In this document: piece by piece, positions 34,560 through 42,788 of the stretch
Layout of the letters: each line of letters starts with the position of its first letter
Numbering within the stretch: position 1 is the first letter of the stretch
Source: Laceyella putida
GTDB taxonomy: Bacteria; Bacillota; Bacilli; Thermoactinomycetales; Thermoactinomycetaceae
Assembly: GCF_042665195.1 (NCBI RefSeq)
Contig: NZ_JBHTBW010000025.1
Span: forward strand, 1-64,000
Reading direction: 5' to 3'
DNA length: 64,000 nt
Notes under the pieces: generated by a model
Told to the model about the DNA's origin: nothing
The model's database searches: none
The model's input: only the letters and a program-made list of their open reading frames with translations
Position numbers and translations under genes: made by a program

Positions 34560-35648
34560 TTACGCAAGGTCAAGAGAAGGGGCGCTCTCCTCTTTATCTT
34601 TCGGCTTGCGGCCACGTTTCTCTTCCTTGGCTGGCTCTGCTTGTTTTTCTTCGACTTGTGTCAGGGGCAGATCATGGTGCGCCCGAATCCGGTTTTCAAT
34701 CTTCACGCATACCTCGGGATGATCTTTGAGGAATTGTTTCGCGTTTTCGCGGCCTTGTCCAAGGCGATCCCCTTCAAAAGAATACCAAGCTCCGCTCTTG
34801 TTGACGATATCCAACTCAGACGCGATATCGAGCACACTTCCTTCTTTGGAAATCCCTTCGCCAAACATGATGTCCACGTCTGCTTGCTTAAACGGTGGAG
34901 CCACTTTGTTTTTCACCACTTTGATCTTCGTGCGGTTTCCGACCATGTCGGTTCCTTGTTTGATCGTCTCTTGGCGACGCACTTCCAGACGGACGCTGGA
35001 GTAGAATTTCAGGGCCCGTCCACCCGGGGTCGTCTCCGGGTTACCAAACATGACGCCCACTTTTTCACGAATTTGGTTGATAAAGATGGCAATCGTTTTG
35101 GACTTGTTGATGGCTCCCGACAGTTTGCGCAATGCCTGCGACATCAGACGCGCTTGCAAACCAACGTGGGAATCTCCCATTTCCCCTTCGATTTCCGCTT
35201 TCGGCACCAATGCCGCAACAGAGTCGATAACGATGATATCCACCGCTCCGCTGCGCACCAACGCTTCCGCGATCTCCAGCGCTTGTTCCCCCGTATCCGG
35301 TTGGGACAGCAGCAATTCGTTAATATTGACGCCCAATTTTTGTGCATAAATAGGGTCCAATGCGTGCTCCGCATCGATGAAAGCGGCCGTTCCCCCTGTG
35401 CGCTGCACTTCGGCAATCGCATGCAAAGCGACCGTGGTCTTACCGGAAGATTCAGGTCCATATACTTCGATAATCCGGCCACGTGGGTATCCCCCGATTC
35501 CAAGGGCGATATCGAGCGCCAACGCCCCGCTGGAAACCGTCTCCACTTGCGGGGTCGTCTCTTCCCCCATCCGCATGATTGAACCTTTGCCAAACTGCTT
35601 TTCTATTTGCCTAAGTGCCATTTCTAACGCCTGACGACGATCTGACAT
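34560..35648 (-). CDS. recA: Recombinase RecA
   Basis: Strand-exchange protein and SOS coprotease activator, 362 residues. Walker A is GPESSGKTTVALHA, Walker B IIVIDSVAAL, and loop L2 lies around FINQIREKVGVMFGNPETTPGG. The C-terminus is acidic and lysine-rich. ATG 35648 follows GAGGAGGAACTG. The gene is uninterrupted here and heads the recX-nuclease-ATPase run. A sigma-A promoter and a LexA-type box lie upstream. Confidence 0.97.
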   Translation of the reverse strand: MSDRRQALEMALRQIEKQFGKGSIMRMGEETTPQVETVSSGALALDIALGIGGYPRGRIIEVYGPESSGKTTVALHAIAEVQRTGGTAAFIDAEHALDPIYAQKLGVNINELLLSQPDTGEQALEIAEALVRSGAVDIIVIDSVAALVPKAEIEGEMGDSHVGLQARLMSQALRKLSGAINKSKTIAIFINQIREKVGVMFGNPETTPGGRALKFYSSVRLEVRRQETIKQGTDMVGNRTKIKVVKNKVAPPFKQADVDIMFGEGISKEGSVLDIASELDIVNKSGAWYSFEGDRLGQGRENAKQFLKDHPEVCVKIENRIRAHHDLPLTQVEEKQAEPAKEEKRGRKPKDKEESAPSLDLA

Positions 35649-35686
35649 GCACAGTTCCTCCTCTATCCGATTAATCACATATACCC

Positions 35687-35715
35687 ATCATAACCTGTTT
35701 TGGTTCATCTGCCAA
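35687..35715 (-). promoter_or_regulatory. Sigma-A promoter of recA
   Basis: TTGGCA (35715-35710) and TATGAT (35692-35687) lie 17 bases apart on the minus strand, 38 bases before the recA start codon. Confidence 0.65.
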
Positions 35716-35724
35716 GATCATTTG

Positions 35725-35738
35725 CGAACGTTTATTCG
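35725..35738. promoter_or_regulatory. LexA (DinR) SOS box upstream of recA
   Basis: CGAACGTTTATTCG matches the Gram-positive box CGAACnnnnGTTCG at nine of ten defined bases. It lies 10 bases upstream of the recA -35 hexamer, in the region shared with the divergent DUF59 gene. SOS control of the whole recA run is the expected consequence. Confidence 0.6.
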
Positions 35739-35812
35739 TTTTTTTTTGCAGGTGTGGGGATCCGCCCGTTGTGGTACATTACAAACAGAACGGCAAAAAG
35801 GGGGCTATTCAG

Positions 35813-36130
35813 TTGGATAAAGAGAAATTGAAAGAACAGATTATGGAGCAATTGGAGGAAGTGAATGACCCTGAACTCAATATCGACATTGTCAATCTCG
35901 GTCTGGTCTATGGCGTCGATATCGACGACGAGGGAAATGTCCAAGTGACCATGACCTTGACGGCAATGGGTTGCCCGCTCGCCGGCACCATTGAACAACA
36001 AGTGCGTGAAGCCCTCCAAAAAGTGGATGGGGTAAAAGAAGTTCAGGTCGACATCGTTTGGAACCCGCCTTGGGACAAGAGCCGCATGTCCCGCTTGGCC
36101 AAAATCGCGCTTGGCATCCATGACGCTTGA
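35813..36130 (+). CDS. DUF59 / MIP18 family Fe-S cluster assembly factor (SufT/PaaD-like)
   Basis: Small acidic protein of 105 residues with the DUF59 fold: VNDPELNIDIVNLGLVYGV, then TLTAMGCPLAG with the conserved cysteine, and VDIVWNPPWDKSRMS. Relatives help mature iron-sulfur proteins. TTG 35813 with AAGGGGG upstream is the likely start; the frame is open further but without a signal. It is transcribed divergently from recA and ends at its own terminator. Confidence 0.88.
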   Translation: MDKEKLKEQIMEQLEEVNDPELNIDIVNLGLVYGVDIDDEGNVQVTMTLTAMGCPLAGTIEQQVREALQKVDGVKEVQVDIVWNPPWDKSRMSRLAKIALGIHDA

Positions 36131-36151
36131 CTTTCATCAAGTTTGGATGCG

Positions 36152-36197
36152 CGGAACCCATGAACCCGGAACAATTCATGGGTTCCGTTTTGTTTTT
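36152..36197 (+). terminator. Terminator after the DUF59 gene
   Basis: CGGAACCCATGAA and TTCATGGGTTCCG form a perfect 13-bp stem followed by TTTTGTTTTT. Confidence 0.88.
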
Positions 36198-36230
36198 GTA
36201 GAGAATGGATGAAAACACCGCGAATGGAAA

Positions 36231-36260
36231 AACGGCTCCCGGTACACATCCGGAGCCGTT
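36231..36260 (-). terminator. Terminator after the DEAD-box helicase
   Basis: AACGGCTCC and GGAGCCGTT pair perfectly around a 12-base loop; on the minus strand TTTTTCC follows. It lies 10 bases past the helicase stop. Confidence 0.82.
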
Positions 36261-36270
36261 CTGGCTTACA

Positions 36271-37854
36271 TTATGATTTATTGCGCGGCCTTGCCGGTTC
36301 CATATTGACACGGGCCCCGTTGATTTTGGATTGACGCAACGCTTCGTAAACGAATGGGGCCACATCTTCCGGCACTTCAACAAAAGAGAAACGATCATAA
36401 ATATTGATCTTTCCTACTTGCCGCAGGGCAATCCCCGCATGTTCAGCAATCGCTTTGGCCAACTCTTGCGGATTCAGGTTGGCATTGCGGCCCACATTGA
36501 TGAAGAACCGCACCATGCCGGGCGAAGCTCCCGTTTCACCAAAGTGATAAGTCGCATCGATATTTTTCACAAACCGTTCCGAGAACGCCAAGTACATGGC
36601 TGCTGCAGCCACTTTTTCGGCGGAGAACTTCTCATTCATCAGCCCCACCATCTCTTCAAACAAGGAGAGGTCCGCATCCGATTGAACGATTTCTTCGATT
36701 TGTCCCATCCAGCTCTGTTGTTGCTTCGCGGCCACTTCTTCCAAGCTCGGCAACTCCCGCGCCCGCAACTTTACGCCTGTCTCCTGCTCGATCGTGCGGA
36801 GTTGCTTCATCTCCCTCGGGGTCACCAAAGTAAGGGCAAACCCTTTGCGCCCGGCGCGGCCCGTCCGGCCAATCCGATGCACATAGCTTTCGACATCTTG
36901 CGGAATGTCAAAATTGATCACATGGGAAACGCTGCCGACATCGATCCCGCGCGCAGCGACATCGGTCGCAATCAGCAATTCGACTTCTCCCTGGCGGAAC
37001 GCGCCCATCACACGGTCGCGCTGTTGTTGCGCCAAATCCCCATGCAATCCGCCTGCGAGATAGCCTCTTGCCTGAAGTGCATCCGTCAGTTCATCCACCC
37101 CTTTTTTGGTGCGGCAGAACACAATGGCCAGGTCCACTTCCTCGCTATCCAAAATCCGGCACAACGCGTCAATTTTATGATTTTCCAACACACGGTAATA
37201 CACTTGTTTGATGACCGGGACCGTCACTTCCCCACGATTCACCGTAATATACTTAGGCTTCCGCATATATTTTTGCGCCAATTGACGGATGGTCATAGGC
37301 ATCGTCGCGGAGAACAATAAAAGTTGCCGCTGCTTGGGCAAGAATTGGAATACCGCTTCAATATCATCGATGAAGCCCATATCCAGCATTTCATCCGCTT
37401 CATCCAAAACCATGATCTCCACACTGGACGTGTCAATCGTTCCGCGACGGAGATGGTCGAGCAAACGACCGGGCGTGCCGATCACAATATGAACTCCTTG
37501 TTGTAATGCTTTAATCTGTCTGCCGATGGCCTGCCCGCCATAGATTGGCAACGTCTTTACCCGCTTGGGCCTACCGATCCGGCGCAACTCTTCAGACACT
37601 TGGATCGCCAGTTCACGGGTGGGCGCCAAAATAATCGCTTGCACCGCTTGCTGGCTGGTGTCGATCCGCTCCAGTACCGGTATGCCAAAGGCCGCCGTCT
37701 TCCCTGTTCCCGTCTGGGCTTGCCCAATCACATCTTCCCCGCGCAACACAGCCGGAATGCATTCCGCTTGGATCGGGGAGGCCTCTTCAAAACCAATATC
37801 TTGAATGCCTTTTAAAATTTCTTGACTTAATGCAAATTGGTCAAAACGACTCAT
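36271..37854 (-). CDS. cshA: DEAD-box ATP-dependent RNA helicase (CshA/DeaD type)
   Basis: RNA helicase of 527 residues. Core motifs are AQTGTGKTAAFGIP (I), PTRELAIQ (Ia), TPGRLLDHL (Ib), DEAD (II), SATMP (III) and YVHRIGRTGRAGR (VI). After the core a roughly 150-residue C-terminal part ends in a DbpA/CsdA-type RNA-binding domain (VGKINIYDRFSFVEVP). Such helicases remodel structured RNA in ribosome biogenesis and mRNA decay, where RNase Y is a known partner. ATG 37854 overlaps the cinA stop (ATGA). The assignment to CshA rather than another paralogue is by similarity only. Confidence 0.9.
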   Translation of the reverse strand: MSRFDQFALSQEILKGIQDIGFEEASPIQAECIPAVLRGEDVIGQAQTGTGKTAAFGIPVLERIDTSQQAVQAIILAPTRELAIQVSEELRRIGRPKRVKTLPIYGGQAIGRQIKALQQGVHIVIGTPGRLLDHLRRGTIDTSSVEIMVLDEADEMLDMGFIDDIEAVFQFLPKQRQLLLFSATMPMTIRQLAQKYMRKPKYITVNRGEVTVPVIKQVYYRVLENHKIDALCRILDSEEVDLAIVFCRTKKGVDELTDALQARGYLAGGLHGDLAQQQRDRVMGAFRQGEVELLIATDVAARGIDVGSVSHVINFDIPQDVESYVHRIGRTGRAGRKGFALTLVTPREMKQLRTIEQETGVKLRARELPSLEEVAAKQQQSWMGQIEEIVQSDADLSLFEEMVGLMNEKFSAEKVAAAAMYLAFSERFVKNIDATYHFGETGASPGMVRFFINVGRNANLNPQELAKAIAEHAGIALRQVGKINIYDRFSFVEVPEDVAPFVYEALRQSKINGARVNMEPARPRNKS

Positions 37855-39104
37855 CGTGTTGTTTCACCTTTCTTTAAGCGTTGCTGAAGAATAAAACAAG
37901 CTTGTTTCGCCGCTTGCAATTGGATACGTCTACGTGAGCCCCGGAGTTGCAATCGATAGACACGGACCGGCTTCGACGCTTCCTTAAACCCGATGAAGAC
38001 GAGTCCAACCGGCTTGCCTTCTGCCTCATCTGGTCCGGCGATCCCCGTTACACTGAGCGCAAAATCGGATGCGAACCGTGTCTGCACTTGCTCAGCCAAT
38101 GCCTCCGCCGTTTGGGCACTGACCGTTCCATATCGCTTTAGCACTTCTTCAGGCACACCAACCACTTTTTCCTTGCTAAAGCCGGAGTATGAAACGACCC
38201 CTCCCATAAACGCCTGGCTGCTGCCGGCCATCGAGGTAAACAGGTGCGACAGCAATCCTCCCGTACAACTCTCGGCAACCGCTATGGTTTTCCCATGTTG
38301 GATCAATGCGCGCATAACCACTTCCTCTAGCGGTTCCTCTTGCTCACTATAACAATAATCTCCTGCTCTCTTCAGCACTTCTCTTTTTATTGGAGCGATT
38401 AACTCTCGCGCTTCTAACTCGGTCGCAGCCCGAGCAGTCAACCGCAGGGTCACACCTGCTTCTTTCGCATATGTAGCAATGATGGGATTGTCATAAGCTT
38501 GAATCAAATCTTTGCATGTCTCTTCCAACAGTGATTCACCAATCCCAAAAAAGGATAACGCCTCGGAAACCATGGCTTGCCCACCGGAGAAGGTAGCCAA
38601 GATAAAGGGGCGAACCTGCTGTTCAAACATGGGAATCAATTCACGCGGCGGACCGGGAAGGAGCACATAGGTTACATCTTCCTTGGAAACAGCCAAGCCG
38701 GGAGCCGTCCCATTTGCATTATGAAACACAACGCCACCTTCAAAAACATAGGTTTGCTTGTAATTATTGGATGGGATATTTTGCGAACGCCCTTGAAAAT
38801 AACGTTCCAGATGTTTCACCACAACAGGGTCTTGAATTAATGGGATCCGCAAAAACGCCGACAGCGTTTCCTTTGTCAAATCATCGAGTGTGGGGCCGAG
38901 TCCACCACAGAGAAAAACCAATTGAGAGCGCCCATGTGCTCGTTCAATGGTTTCCATAAGTCGCGCTTGCTCGTCGCCCACGGATGTGTGAAAAACCACT
39001 TCCACCCCAAGGGAAAAGCATTCGCGAGAAAGATAAGCGGAATGCGTATCTACCGTTTCACCCAAAAGCAGTTCCGAACCGACCGTAATCACTTCCGCGC
39101 GCAT
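37851..39104 (-). CDS. cinA: CinA family protein (nicotinamide-nucleotide amidase)
   Basis: Of 417 residues with two domains. The N-terminal molybdopterin-binding-like domain (EVITVGSELLLG, LCGGLGPTLDD) is an ADP-ribose pyrophosphatase in some relatives; the C-terminal one (IAVAESCTGGLLSHLFTS, SVTGIAGPDEAEGKPVG) is the NMN deamidase. It is a competence-associated gene that lies close to recA in many Firmicutes. ATG 39104 follows AGAGAGGAACG. Here the DEAD-box helicase and the DUF59 gene separate it from recA. Confidence 0.93.
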   Translation of the reverse strand: MRAEVITVGSELLLGETVDTHSAYLSRECFSLGVEVVFHTSVGDEQARLMETIERAHGRSQLVFLCGGLGPTLDDLTKETLSAFLRIPLIQDPVVVKHLERYFQGRSQNIPSNNYKQTYVFEGGVVFHNANGTAPGLAVSKEDVTYVLLPGPPRELIPMFEQQVRPFILATFSGGQAMVSEALSFFGIGESLLEETCKDLIQAYDNPIIATYAKEAGVTLRLTARAATELEARELIAPIKREVLKRAGDYCYSEQEEPLEEVVMRALIQHGKTIAVAESCTGGLLSHLFTSMAGSSQAFMGGVVSYSGFSKEKVVGVPEEVLKRYGTVSAQTAEALAEQVQTRFASDFALSVTGIAGPDEAEGKPVGLVFIGFKEASKPVRVYRLQLRGSRRRIQLQAAKQACFILQQRLKKGETTR

Positions 39105-39143
39105 GCAATCGTTCCTCTCTACCCTAACTCTCTTGCATTTCGC

Positions 39144-39728
39144 TTATTGCAAATGGGTCATCGAGACAATTTTTCTATTTTTGTAGAAATAATCAAGTCC
39201 CGAAATCACTGTCACGATAACCGCTAGCCACGTCACTATCTCAGAAAACGGAAAAGCGATCGTAGAAAACGGCACATTATTCAGCATCAACGCCACAATG
39301 GCGACAATCTGAATAATCGTTTTCAGCTTTCCTAACGGACTGGCGGCGATGACCACTCCTTCAGCCACCGCAATCAATCTCAAACCCGTGATGGCAAACT
39401 CGCGACTGATGATGACAATCGCGATCCACGCTTCCAAGCGTTGCATTTCCACAAGTGAAATCAGTGCCGCCGTAATCAGCAATTTATCCGCCAATGGATC
39501 CAAAAACTTGCCCAAATTGGTCACCATTTTGTTTTTGCGAGCAAGATACCCATCCAACCCATCGGTAATTGCAGCCAAAATAAAAATGAAGGTGGCGATA
39601 ATTTCACTCAATGTCAAAGTAACGCTTCCCACCCGGACGTAGCCAATATCAAAGCGGACCAACAAAAAAAGCATCACGACTGGTACTAAGAAAATACGGG
39701 CCAGCGTAATTTTGTTGGCTAGGTTCAC
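39144..39728 (-). CDS. pgsA: CDP-diacylglycerol-glycerol-3-phosphate 3-phosphatidyltransferase
   Basis: Membrane enzyme of 194 residues that makes phosphatidylglycerol phosphate. The CDP-alcohol phosphotransferase motif is intact: DGLDGYLARKNKMVTNLGKFLDPLAD covers DG, AR, G and both D positions. Four to five membrane helices are predicted. GTG 39728 is preferred (GGGAGG nine bases upstream), giving MNLANKITLARIFLVP, which matches the family N-terminus. A near-consensus promoter lies 170 bases upstream. Confidence 0.93.
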   Translation of the reverse strand: MNLANKITLARIFLVPVVMLFLLVRFDIGYVRVGSVTLTLSEIIATFIFILAAITDGLDGYLARKNKMVTNLGKFLDPLADKLLITAALISLVEMQRLEAWIAIVIISREFAITGLRLIAVAEGVVIAASPLGKLKTIIQIVAIVALMLNNVPFSTIAFPFSEIVTWLAVIVTVISGLDYFYKNRKIVSMTHLQ

Positions 39729-39901
39729 CTTAACCAACCTCCCTGGCTATGACAGATTAACTCAATTTATTTATAGTACCATCTTAACCAAGAATCGTTA
39801 ATTTGGTTAGATGGAGAGGCAACTTTTTTTAGAGGGTTAGCTTGATCGGCACCGCTTTGCGCTCCCTCAGGCCAAACCTTTCCTTGTGTAATTCTTTCGT
39901 A

Positions 39902-39930
39902 AGTATAAACCAACCGCTGGGCGGTGTCAA
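39902..39930 (-). promoter_or_regulatory. Sigma-A promoter of pgsA, overlapping a terminator
   Basis: TTGACA (39930-39925) and TATACT (39907-39902) lie 17 bases apart on the minus strand. The TT of the -35 box is the end of the T-tract of the rodZ-like terminator upstream. A leader of about 170 bases follows. Confidence 0.75.
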
Positions 39931-39967
39931 AAAGAGCAGGGTGTCCAAGCTCCCCCTGCTCTTTTTG
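39928..39967 (-). terminator. Terminator after the first RodZ-like gene
   Basis: CAAAAAGAGCAGGG and CCCTGCTCTTTTTG form a perfect 14-bp stem, 5 bases after the stop codon. Its distal arm runs into the pgsA -35 box. Confidence 0.9.
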
Positions 39968-39972
39968 CACGC

Positions 39973-40872
39973 CTATTCCTGCGCAGGTTGGTCTTCATCC
40001 GCTACGCCAGCCATGCGCAATTGGTAAAGCGACACTTCTTTTTGCGCTGATGTATCAATCATCACGCCATTGGCAAATAATAACACTTGATCGGGGTTAT
40101 CCAAACGCACGGACAACCATTTGTCGTGGCTGAATGTCACCGTCTGGTTCCCGCCCAGCTTCTTGTCAAACAGCGCTTCCCCTTTGGGCCCGCCGGCACG
40201 CACACGGATATCGGTCGGTTTTTTGGCGGTGATTTTGACCAGCACTTTATCAGCGTTTTCGATTTGATAGATATCGCCATATTGATAACTGTCTGAGGTT
40301 TCGGCCAAAGTCACTTTGGGACGGTTATTCGCCGTGGGGGAAGTTGATTCATTCGCTTTCGTTTCCGAGTCCGCGGAAACGACTTTCGCTTCTTCATTCC
40401 CATTCAGCACCGTCCAGGTGATCGCAGCCGCGCCAACGACCACCACGGCCACGGCGATCGCAATCACCCATTTGTTCCCTTGGGAAAGCAGACGCTGTGG
40501 CAGCTCTTTGAGCGCGACGGTCCAACCCGCTTTGCGCTTTTTATCCAGTTTCTGTCTCGAGCGTGTTCTTCTGCTCATAGAGGCATCTGGGCCGGCGCTT
40601 CCGACTTCAATGGATGTCTCCATCGACGGCGGTTGATTTTCTTCTTCCCACTTCTTATAGTAACTTAGCAAAGGATTGGGAGCCACATTTAAGACGCGGG
40701 CATACGCCCGGATAAATCCCCTTACATAAATCGGATCGGGTAAATTTGAAAATTCTGCGCTTTCAAGTGCTTCTATATAGTGTGGCTCTATTTGGGTCAA
40801 CTCCGCCACATCCGACACGCTCAATTCTTGATTTTCCCTAACTGCTCTCAGTTGTGTAAAGGGATTAGGCAT
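39973..40872 (-). CDS. rodZ: RodZ-like protein 1 (HTH, one membrane helix, DUF4115)
   Basis: Of 299 residues. An Xre-type helix-turn-helix of RodZ type occupies residues 5-70 (QLRAVRENQELSVSDVAEL, DPIYVRGFIRAYARVL). A basic linker leads to a single membrane helix near 135-155 (WVIAIAVAVVVVGAAAITW) and an extracytoplasmic beta domain (DUF4115). RodZ links MreB to the wall-elongation machinery. It lies next to pgsA, where B. subtilis has its single rodZ (ymfM), so it is the best candidate for the orthologue. ATG 40872 follows AGGAGGTACATAGGTGAA. Confidence 0.85.
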   Translation of the reverse strand: MPNPFTQLRAVRENQELSVSDVAELTQIEPHYIEALESAEFSNLPDPIYVRGFIRAYARVLNVAPNPLLSYYKKWEEENQPPSMETSIEVGSAGPDASMSRRTRSRQKLDKKRKAGWTVALKELPQRLLSQGNKWVIAIAVAVVVVGAAAITWTVLNGNEEAKVVSADSETKANESTSPTANNRPKVTLAETSDSYQYGDIYQIENADKVLVKITAKKPTDIRVRAGGPKGEALFDKKLGGNQTVTFSHDKWLSVRLDNPDQVLLFANGVMIDTSAQKEVSLYQLRMAGVADEDQPAQE

Positions 40873-40921
40873 TTCACCTATGTACCTCCTATAAACATGA
40901 TTGAACAGAATTAACTTCTAC

Positions 40922-40951
40922 AGTATAGCCTACACGGGAAAGATTCGTCAA
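40922..40951 (-). promoter_or_regulatory. Sigma-A promoter of RodZ-like gene 1, overlapping a terminator
   Basis: TTGACG (40951-40946) and TATACT (40927-40922) lie 18 bases apart on the minus strand, and the -35 box begins in the T-run of the preceding terminator. Confidence 0.65.
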
Positions 40952-40987
40952 AAAAGCAAGCCCACGTGCGGTTAGGCTTGCTTTTTT
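40950..40987 (-). terminator. Terminator after RodZ-like gene 2
   Basis: AAAAAAGCAAGCC and GGCTTGCTTTTTT form a perfect 13-bp stem around a 12-base loop right after the stop codon. Confidence 0.9.
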
Positions 40988-40988
40988 G

Positions 40989-42425
40989 TCATTGGCTATC
41001 CTGTTTAAGATGAATAAATGTTACCGATTTTTGCACCGGCTCGCCATTGACGGTGACTTTGGCGTTGGCCGGATTGTTGAGATAGATATAGATGTCGGGA
41101 CTCTTCGCAAATTCATGTTTGTAAGTGAACGGCTCTCCAACGGACAGTCTCACGTCTTTAAAAGGGGTACCGTCAGCTTTGTAGCGGAGGTCGAGCCCCA
41201 ACTCGCCGGTAGCCTCCACCTCGATCTGCGCTTCGGTTCCGCTCACCCGATAATGGTCTGTTGTCTTTCCGCTGCTGATGAATTTAAGCGTGCCGGTCTT
41301 CGCCGGTGCGGGTGTTGGCTCTGGTGTCGGTGCTGGCTTTGTGACGTTTTGTCCACCGCCTGCATTGTTTGGATCTTTGTTCATATCCTTTCCATCGTCT
41401 CCCACAAAGGACGCCACTCCCCAGGCAATCGGAATGCACAGGGCCAAACCGGCCGCCGCAATGATCACGGAACGCTTGGGTTTCTTGCGACTCGTCTTGG
41501 CCGCCTTCTTCGACTTCCTGTTTTTGACAGCACTTCTGGACAGCGAAGACATTTGCACCGTTTGCTGATTATTCAGGTCATCATGCTCCTGTTCATGACC
41601 AAACGGCTCACGCACAGGCGGTAATGTATTGGTGGAACCCACATCCACTTTTTTCATCTTGGCCGTCCGTGACAACATGCTGGTCGGCCCTGTGGCCACT
41701 GGACTTACCTTTTGGTTATCCCGCGTGCGTCGGGAAGGCAAGGCTTGAGTGGCCGCTGTCTCTTGTTTTGCCATGTTTTCCTCGACCACTTGCGGCGCGG
41801 TGACCTTCGGCTGATTAAATGTCGCTTGACTAACCCCCGGGACCGTCTTCTCCATCTCTTGGCGCTGTTGCGGGATTCCCTTCAGCATACCCGTCGTTTG
41901 TTGATAACCCGCATCCCTGCGCGCAAGTTCTTTGTCCCGGCGCACTTTATCGCTCTCCGTGCGGGGAGCGGTCAAAGCGGTTTGTGTATTGATGCGCGAT
42001 TGACCAGGTTTTTGGTTGATTGATGGCAGACGGAATGAATTCGTCTCTTGTCCTACAGGTTTATGAACGCCCGTCGCTTGATTTATGGTTGGCATTCTTC
42101 CCGTTAGCTGCCCGGCTAATGGATTGATTTGGGTTTGCGCTAAGTCATTTTCTGTTATCGCTTTATGAACAGTGGTATTAAAACGTTCAGCCTGCTCAAT
42201 TTTGCGATATTGTCTCAAAATATGATGAGGTTCAATTTTTACGCAATTGGCGTATGAGCGAAGATAGGTTCTTACATAGAATGGACTAGGCAATTTATCA
42301 AACTCGCCATTTTCGATTGCAATCAAAAAGGATTTTTGGATTTTCGTCTTTTCTTGTAATTGATCGAGGGATAGACCAATTGCTTCGCGGGCTTGTCGAA
42401 GATATGAGCCAATTTCGACAGACAC
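40989..42425 (-). CDS. RodZ-like protein 2
   Basis: Of 478 residues. The N-terminal helix-turn-helix (GSYLRQAREAIGLSLDQLQ, PSPFYVRTYLRSYANCVK) is typical of RodZ. A long low-complexity linker of roughly 240 residues, rich in Q, T, P, R and K, leads to one membrane helix (SVIIAAAGLALCIPIAWGVA) and then a P/A/T-rich segment and a C-terminal DUF4115-like domain. GTG 42425 has AGGAGG 8 bases upstream. The promoter at 42733-42761 leaves an unusually long leader of about 300 bases. Its role beyond RodZ similarity is unknown. Confidence 0.82.
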   Translation of the reverse strand: MSVEIGSYLRQAREAIGLSLDQLQEKTKIQKSFLIAIENGEFDKLPSPFYVRTYLRSYANCVKIEPHHILRQYRKIEQAERFNTTVHKAITENDLAQTQINPLAGQLTGRMPTINQATGVHKPVGQETNSFRLPSINQKPGQSRINTQTALTAPRTESDKVRRDKELARRDAGYQQTTGMLKGIPQQRQEMEKTVPGVSQATFNQPKVTAPQVVEENMAKQETAATQALPSRRTRDNQKVSPVATGPTSMLSRTAKMKKVDVGSTNTLPPVREPFGHEQEHDDLNNQQTVQMSSLSRSAVKNRKSKKAAKTSRKKPKRSVIIAAAGLALCIPIAWGVASFVGDDGKDMNKDPNNAGGGQNVTKPAPTPEPTPAPAKTGTLKFISSGKTTDHYRVSGTEAQIEVEATGELGLDLRYKADGTPFKDVRLSVGEPFTYKHEFAKSPDIYIYLNNPANAKVTVNGEPVQKSVTFIHLKQDSQ

Positions 42426-42786
42426 CCCAGCCACCTCCTGAAAGGCTGTCAATAAACATTATCCAACCTTCAATTTGTTTTCACCTAAAATTATGGATAT
42501 ACTTCTGATGTATCTGCAGGTTCGTTTAAACAAAGCAAATGTATTCCGTTTTAGGCATAGAACATCCATCTCTCGGTTTGTGCAGATACGTTTTGCAATA
42601 CCATGCGTATAAAACTATCACTACTACTAACCCATACTTTTCAGAGTAACAGAAGTTGTTTATCAAAATCAATAACCATTCTCAGTAGATTTATAGAAAA
42701 ACACATAAGATGGTTGTTGGCAATTTGATTCAAGCATACCACGACCTCTTTCACGTGTCAAAAAAGCTCTCTATGATTAGAGAGCT
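42426..42786. other. Long leader region between RodZ-like genes 3 and 2
   Basis: AT-rich stretch with no gene. It holds the terminator of RodZ-like gene 3, a promoter overlapping it, and about 300 bases of leader for RodZ-like gene 2. I see no riboswitch or strong hairpin in the leader. Confidence 0.5.
42733..42761 (-). promoter_or_regulatory. Sigma-A promoter of RodZ-like gene 2, overlapping a terminator
   Basis: TTGACA (42761-42756) and TATGCT (42738-42733) lie 17 bases apart on the minus strand; the -35 box continues the terminator T-run. Confidence 0.7.
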
Positions 42787-42788
42787 TT
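42763..42788 (-). terminator. Terminator after RodZ-like gene 3
   Basis: AAAGCTCTCTA and TAGAGAGCTTT form a perfect 11-bp stem with a 4-base loop at the end of the gene, followed by T-run on the minus strand. Confidence 0.88.

Noticed and set aside
35771..35812. Upstream ATG-like start for the DUF59 gene
   Set aside because: GTG 35771 lacks a ribosome binding site, while TTG 35813 has AAGGGGG at a suitable distance.
39767..39970. 67-codon frame between pgsA and the first RodZ-like gene
   Set aside because: Its beginning is the terminator hairpin of the RodZ-like gene and it runs through the pgsA promoter; no ribosome binding site.
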